Part shown: positions 59,313 to 64,000 of the stretch, piece after piece
Position numbering within the stretch: the stretch's first letter is position 1
Layout: the number at the start of each line of letters is the position of its first letter
Source: Cyathus striatus
Taxonomy: Eukaryota > Basidiomycota > Agaricomycetes > Agaricales > Nidulariaceae
Direction of reading: 5' to 3'
NCBI GenBank assembly: GCA_025738555.1
Contig: JAOVFP010000021.1
Span: 434,001-498,000, forward strand
DNA length: 64,000 bases
The notes under the pieces: model-generated
Seen by the model: only the letters and a program-made list of their open reading frames with translations
What the model was told of the DNA's origin: nothing
Databases searched by the model: none
Program-made: the position numbers and the translations under genes

Positions 59313-59886
59313 TGAAGAGGTGGTAAGTTGGTTGGGTGTACCTAAACAAAGAATAATAAACGAGTCGATCGAGACATCCATTCGATCTGGGGTGTTCTAA
59401 GGTGAAGGAAAATTGATTAGATTTCTGTAGAATAACTACAGGAATTATATACTAGAAAAACCAATTAATCTAAAATAAGTAAGGCTGTGTACATCAGAAG
59501 AAGGAATGTTAATTATTATAAAGAACATAGCTTGAAACAATCCTGAAGAGTAGAAAACTCGAGTATGAAAGTCCAGTGAATTGAAGAGTTTGTGAGGAGA
59601 CAAGTTTTCCAAACATCAGGGTCTGGTGTTGGTGCCGATGTCAGAGCTATTTTGATAAATCAGAGTGTCGCAGGGGATAGGTATGATCGGAATGGTGTAT
59701 GAAGATGTATAATTTGAGGATAGTACGAAGAGAGCGAGCAGGAGGAGAGATTAGGGAGAGAATGTGAGTGGAATGTGTACGGATGCATCAATGATGCGTG
59801 ATGCGTGATTACGTAATCCGACTTGGAACGTCTTCAGATGTGCGAGATATCACATTTCGCATCGCAGGCATTTTGCCTGCTCTACA
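59313..59886 (-). repeat. 5' LTR of Gag-Pro element
   Basis: 574 bp, TGTAGAGCAGG...CCTCTTCA in the element's orientation. Paired with 54906-55478. Confidence 0.93.
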
Positions 59887-60570
59887 CCATATTCAACTAA
59901 TACAATAGCCTGGTAATCAAGTATAATAATTAAATGAGTGTCAATGATTGCCACCTAATATTCTCCAAGTGATCACTTTTGAGTGCCCCCATATTCAGCT
60001 GACACAATAGCCTAGTTATCAGATATAATTATAAAATGAGCACCAATGATCACCACCTAATATTCTTCAAATGATCACTTTTGAGTGCCCCCATATTCAA
60101 TAATATTACAGCCCAATAATGAAGTATAATAACTAAATGAGTGCCAATGATCACCATTACATTACATTCACTCAATATGCCTTATAAAAACAGCACTCAA
60201 TTTTGCCTGGAAAATATGATTGCTGGCACTCATATTTTCAGTCTAATTTGTGAATAAATTGGCTGACACCACTCTTCTAGTTTCTTATTACAACCACACT
60301 TCTGTAACTTTCTAATTGTTATTTTCCATCTTACAATCTCCAATTCTACAAGTACATATTGTTTCCTCTGCATGTATAATTCATTCTATACTGTTAAATA
60401 CTTACTCCACTCTCATGACAACTTGATTAGCAGTAGAGACAGAAAATCTGATGTGATTGGAAAGCATGATATTTGTGAAAAAGTTGCAATGCACTTCAAA
60501 AATGTGACATGCATGAAAAACACATAATGCATTTATATGTAACATGCATGCAGATCGTCACAGCATGACG

Positions 60571-61265
60571 TGGTAGTGTGGGAGAATTGTGACAGATATG
60601 ATGTGTGTGAAAATTGTCACATATGTGATGTGTGGGAAATGTATGATGAATTGATGTGTGGGAATATGTGTGACAGACATAACGCGCGGGAAGAATGTGA
60701 CAAATGTGATGCGTGGGAATATCTGTGACGAACGTGACGTGCAGGAAATATATGACAGATATGAAGCGCGGGAATATATGTGACAGATGTGACATGCAGG
60801 AAGTATGTGACAAACACGAAGCGCGGGAATATATGTGACAAACATGACACATGGGAAGTATGTGACAAATGCGAAGTGTGGGAATATGTGTGATGAACGT
60901 GATGTGCATGAATAACATGACAAATGTAATGCGTGGGAAAAATATGAGGCACAGGAATATGTGTGACAAATGTGATGCACATGAAGTACATGACAAATGC
61001 AAAGCATGTTGAATGTCCAGAAACTATTGTATTAATATAGCCCATTAATCAGTTAATATATACAAATGATTGCCAATGATTGTCTCCCTACATTCTCAAA
61101 TGATTGCATTTGAATGTCCAAAAACTACTGTATTAATATAGTCCATTAATCAGTCATTATATACAAATGATTGCTAATGATTGTCTTTGATTGTCCAGAG
61201 ACTGTTGTATCAATATAGTCCACTAATCAGTCATTATATGCAAATGATTGCATATGATTGTTATT
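60571..61265 (-). repeat. Right inverted arm array of the large foldback element
   Basis: Mirror of 51113-51797: GTGACANNTGTGAYGCGYGGGAATAT-type units, then ATGATTGCNAATGATTGTCT-type repeats. Immediately left of it (60282-60570) is unremarkable interior sequence. Confidence 0.85.
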
Positions 61266-61375
61266 CAATATTCCCCATACAAAAAAGCACAATCATTTTG
61301 CCCTGGAAAAAGTATTGTGGCAATCTTTTTTTCAGGGCAAAAAAGTACCAGAATGGCTGACACTTATGGTGTGAG

Positions 61376-61864
61376 GTGTGTCAGACAAAGAAGGGAAGAT
61401 GTGACAATGATGAAATAATGTGGGGAACTGTAGTTCCAGGGAATGCAGAGGAGCAGAGAAAAGGTCTGGAGAAGATGAAGACTGGTGGTGTGGGGCAGGA
61501 GAAACTGGTAGAGGAGTTGCAGACACAACTGGCAGTGGTGAGGTCACAGTTAGAGGTCATGGAGGAACAAGCAGATGAAAGGTGGACCAAGCTCAAGATG
61601 TTTGATGCTGAGGTCAAGATTCTGAGGAACCAGTTGTTCCAAGCAGAGAATGAGCATGACAAGTTGATGCTGCAGCTCAACTCTGGGAGTCCATTATTGG
61701 ACATGCTGATGGAGGCCTTGGGGAGGAATGTCAGCATGCACATGGAATTAATGGGCATGTTGAATAGGTTGACAACAACCATGCAGGTGGCAGAGGAGGG
61801 TACTCTGGTGGAGACTGATGAGTCCAGGAGTAATGAAGAGGAAGAAGAGGGAGATGAAGAGTAA
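61376..61864 (+). CDS. Hypothetical coiled-coil protein
   Basis: 162 codons from an ATG eight bases right of the foldback element's end to TAA at 61862. Residues 30-105 have heptad-like leucines and charged residues (LVEELQTQLAVVRSQLEVM, LRNQLFQAENEHDKLMLQL), then a Met-rich helix (NVSMHMELMGMLNRL) and an acidic tail (NEEEEEGDEE). No known domain. The frame is clean, but its start at the junction with a transposon means the original 5' end may be lost. It could also be a repeat-borne ORF tied to the neighbouring Ty3 element. Confidence 0.5.
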   Translation: MCQTKKGRCDNDEIMWGTVVPGNAEEQRKGLEKMKTGGVGQEKLVEELQTQLAVVRSQLEVMEEQADERWTKLKMFDAEVKILRNQLFQAENEHDKLMLQLNSGSPLLDMLMEALGRNVSMHMELMGMLNRLTTTMQVAEEGTLVETDESRSNEEEEEGDEE

Positions 61865-62186
61865 TGTACAGTAGGTGGAAAAATTGTATATACTTGTTTT
61901 TTATGGACTTAATGATTTTTTTTGGTGTGAGGAGAATGAAAAGTAAGAGTAAACAGTAAGATGGAGTAAAGAGAAACACCTTAGGAGAAAACCAATACAA
62001 CCCTGTACTTCCACTCTCAGCCCACCTTGTTAAGTATGCAAAGTGACAAATCAGCTATGCTTATTAAACATAGTGGTCATCATGCAAGCAGTGTCCAGAG
62101 AAGCATCAATCTTCAACCTTTGGTCAAGACAGATATGGATATACAATAAACTATAGCAGAGAAATGAAAATGTAAGTGGAGAAAGT
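61865..62186. other. Spacer between the coiled-coil ORF and Ty3 polyprotein
   Basis: AT-rich; nothing recognisable, and I could not place a Ty3 3' LTR here. Confidence 0.45.
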
Positions 62187-64000
62187 CTATGTAACAGGAG
62201 TAGAAGGATTGGGCTTATCAGGATAATGAGCATGAAATTTCTCTATGAGCTCTGTAACATGTTCTACTTTGGTGGCAGCCAACCAAGTGAGTTCTTCATC
62301 AGTTCCTTCATAACCAGTCCATCAGACTAAGTAATGAAGAGGACATTTCTTGAACCAGCGATCCAGCTTGGAGTCACAGATCTCACAGATCTTGAACTTG
62401 ATATCTCCATTGATTTCCACAGGGGGAGGTGGAGGTATCTCTCGACCAGGGATAGTGTTTTCAACTGTGGGCTTGAGCATAGAAACATAGAATACAGGGT
62501 GTACAGCTCAGAAATTGGAAGGGTGTCTAAGGGTGCGGGAGTGGGTACCAGTTTCGGCAATGATCTCAAAGGGACCATAATACTTTTCAGCCAATTTCTT
62601 GGAAGGGTGAGTGGTGTTGAAGAACTTAGCATGGACAAAGGCTTTAGTTCCAACTTTGAACTCTGGGGCAGGAAAATGACAGTTGTCTGCTCCAACCTGA
62701 TAGCATTTCTGAGCAAGTGCTATTTCAGCCTTGAGGTTTTCATGAAGTTCCTGGAGGTCCATGGCATAGTCCCTAGCATGAATGGAGGTAACATCATGTT
62801 CAGGGTAGACTGTGATCTGTGGATGATAACCCTTATTGGCAAAGAAAGGAGTTGTATTAGTGGTCAAGCTCAGTGTATTGTTATATGCAAACTCAGTGAT
62901 GGGGAGAAGATCAGCCCAGTTGTCCTGCTGGTAATTGCAGTAGATGCAAAGGTACTGCTCTAAGACTTGGTTAATGTGTTCAGTTTGTCCATCACCTTCT
63001 GGATGGTATCTGGAGGTAAAGTGTAGGTTGATGTTGAGAACCTTACCAAGAGACCAGAAGAAGTGGGAGATGAACTCTGAACCATGATCAGAGGTAACAT
63101 GGCTGGGAACACCATGCTTAGAGAATACATGCATGACAAAGAGCTTAGCAAGCTGGGTGGAGGTGATGGTGTTATGGCAAGGGATGAAGATAGCTTGCTT
63201 GCTAAGTCAGTCAACAATAACTAGGATTGAATTGTACTTATCAAATCCAGAGATGGGAAGTGTTTCAATGAAGTCCATAGAGATGGAGTGCCATGGGCAC
63301 TCCAGAATTGGCAATTGCTTCAAGGTACCATAGGGATGGTGACACTGTGGTTTAGACCATAAGCAGGTGGTGCAAGACTTACAATAGTCCTTGACATAAG
63401 TATGGAGTTCAGGCCAAGTATATTCTTGTTGAATATTATCCAAGGTCTTGTTCTGACCAGGGTGTCCGGTGAGTAGATGGTTATGTTTGTACTGGACAAT
63501 GTGAAGGTGGAGAGAATCATCATCTGGGATATAAATCCGGTTGTCGAGGTGGAGTAAGCCATCTGAACCAACAGACCAATGATTAGTAGGGTTGTGAAGG
63601 TGAATAGAAGCAACAGTGTCTGAGGGCTGGGCAGTGAGGATGTCACAGTGGAGTTGCTCAACATCCATGATGATGCTGGCACAGAGAACAGGATGAAGGA
63701 GTGTGGTGGCACAGATAGAGGCAATGAGCTGTTCTTGGGTAAAAACAGGGTGAAAATTGTGTGGATTGACTTTGGCATAGTTGTTATTCCCCCCTTTAGG
63801 GTAGACATCCCATCATCTAGTTAAAGTGTCAGGTTTTGCACTAAGTTTCCCTGGGTGGAAACAAATAACCAGATTGAACTGAGATAGGTACTCTGACCAA
63901 TGAGCCTGGCAGCAAGTGAGAATTTTGGTGGTGGAGAAATACTCTAAGTTTTTATGATCAGTAACCAGATCAACCAGAGTACTAGAACCTTCCAAGTAGT
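62187..64000 (-). pseudogene. Ty3-type polyprotein, 3' part, with chromodomain
   Basis: One continuous minus-strand frame running off the right edge and ending at TAG 62189-62187. Order: end of RNase H (VDLVTDHKNLEYFSTTKILT, FHPGKLSAKPDTLTR), integrase zinc-binding domain (HLLTGHPGQNKT ... CKSCTTC), integrase core with Asp in ISMDFIETLP, Asp in TSDHGSEF and Glu in GDGQTEHINQVLEQY, then the C-terminal domain and a chromodomain (WTGYEGTDEELTWLAATK). Four in-frame stops, all TGA (63815, 63209, 62510, 62324 on the minus strand), each where the family has Arg, consistent with CGA to TGA. Chromodomains target Ty3 integration to marked chromatin. Defective copy; gag, protease and RT lie outside the window. 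Confidence 0.9.

Larger units (their letters stand above)
54906..59886 (-). mobile_element. Gag-Pro LTR retroelement without RT or integrase
   Basis: A 4.98-kb element with 573/574-bp LTRs (54906-55478, 59313-59886), each TG...CA, and a 4-bp duplication CCAT (54902-54905, 59887-59890). The minus strand encodes Gag (58917-57658) and a retropepsin-like domain (57565-56843). The remaining 1.36 kb before the 3' LTR has no reverse transcriptase, RNase H or integrase, only two degenerate copies of a unit of about 350 bp. It is either a deletion derivative or a Gag-only parasite using enzymes in trans. It sits inside the small foldback element. Confidence 0.88.
54117..60274 (+). mobile_element. Small foldback element, GTGTCAGCC-ended, hosting a retroelement
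   Basis: Left end CATAAGTGTCAGCC, right end (complement) GAGTGGTGTCAGCC, perfect 7-bp duplication TTCTAGT (54110-54116, 60275-60281). Inverted arms of about 220 bp carry a hairpin with 14-nt arms (GAAAATATGATTGC, 54152-54181; imperfect at 60210-60239). Inside are units with TTTGAGTGCCCCCATATT near both ends. Without the LTR retroelement it is about 1.17 kb and codes for nothing. Confidence 0.9.
49993..61368. mobile_element. Large foldback element hosting nested insertions
   Basis: Both ends read CATAAGTGTCAGCC inward (49993 and, on the other strand, 61368). Inverted arms of about 0.8 kb (49993-51797 minus a solo LTR; 60571-61368) share a hairpin of TTTTGCCCTG and complement (50019-50065; 61296-61342) and a TTCCCGCGC/GTCAC array. 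Once the solo LTR, a hAT-like element and a second foldback element are removed, about 3.1 kb remains and it encodes nothing I recognise. Unlike its four relatives, it has two CATAAG-type ends and no 7-bp duplication (CCACTTG left, GTGTGAG right), which points to a recombinant of two insertions. Confidence 0.82.

Overview
The window looks like nuclear DNA of an agaricomycete (mushroom-forming basidiomycete). Evidence: short GT-AG introns of about 45-65 nt, a KDZ transposase with a CxC cysteine cluster, Plavaka-like and Tc1/IS630-like DDE transposase pieces, a Ty3 polyprotein with a chromodomain, and a TPR-CHAT gene. Most of the 64 kb is transposable elements inserted next to, and inside, one another. 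Little intact host coding sequence remains.

The main discovery is a set of five elements sharing the terminal motif GTGTCAGCC: 2056-18342, 35665-39908, 41793-45672, 49993-61368 and 54117-60274. Four have a perfect 7-bp target duplication (ATGCTGT, ACGTTCT, GCTCTAT, TTCTAGT) and asymmetric ends: CATAAGTGTCAGCC at one end, GAGGGGTGTCAGCC or GAGTGGTGTCAGCC at the other. Just inside every end is a hairpin whose sequence is specific to the subfamily, followed by tandem arrays. One member carries a KDZ transposase, one carries an unrelated IS630-like DDE transposase, and three carry none.

Layout. 1-2048: no gene. 2056-18342: giant KDZ element holding a solo LTR, an uncharacterised minus-strand gene and the KDZ gene at its right end. 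18.3-23.7 kb: a solo LTR and two copies of an unknown gene. 23.7-26.5 kb: a Tc1-like element and a Plavaka remnant. 26.5-29.7 kb: gene-poor. 29.7-32.7 kb: pyrimidine-rich DNA with a repeated, covarying hairpin and a solo LTR. 33.4-40.0 kb: a Ser-rich ORF and a host-like gene split by the IS630-carrying element. 40.1-41.8 kb: a LINE-like remnant. 41.8-45.7 kb: a foldback element with 18-bp satellites, inserted at the TATA box of a TPR-CHAT gene (45.8-49.3 kb). 50.0-61.4 kb: nested stack consisting of a foldback element that contains a solo LTR (itself holding another solo LTR), a hAT-type element, and a second foldback element that contains a Gag-Pro-only LTR retroelement. 61.4-64.0 kb: a coiled-coil ORF and the 3' part of a Ty3 polyprotein.

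A second theme is decay by CpG transition. The two LTRs of the Gag-Pro element, and a tandem duplication at 10.7 kb, differ almost only by CpG-to-TpG/CpA changes. Premature stops in the Ty3, KDZ, IS630-like and CHAT genes are almost all TGA, mostly where the family carries Arg (CGA). Family assignments come from recalled motifs, not from searches.
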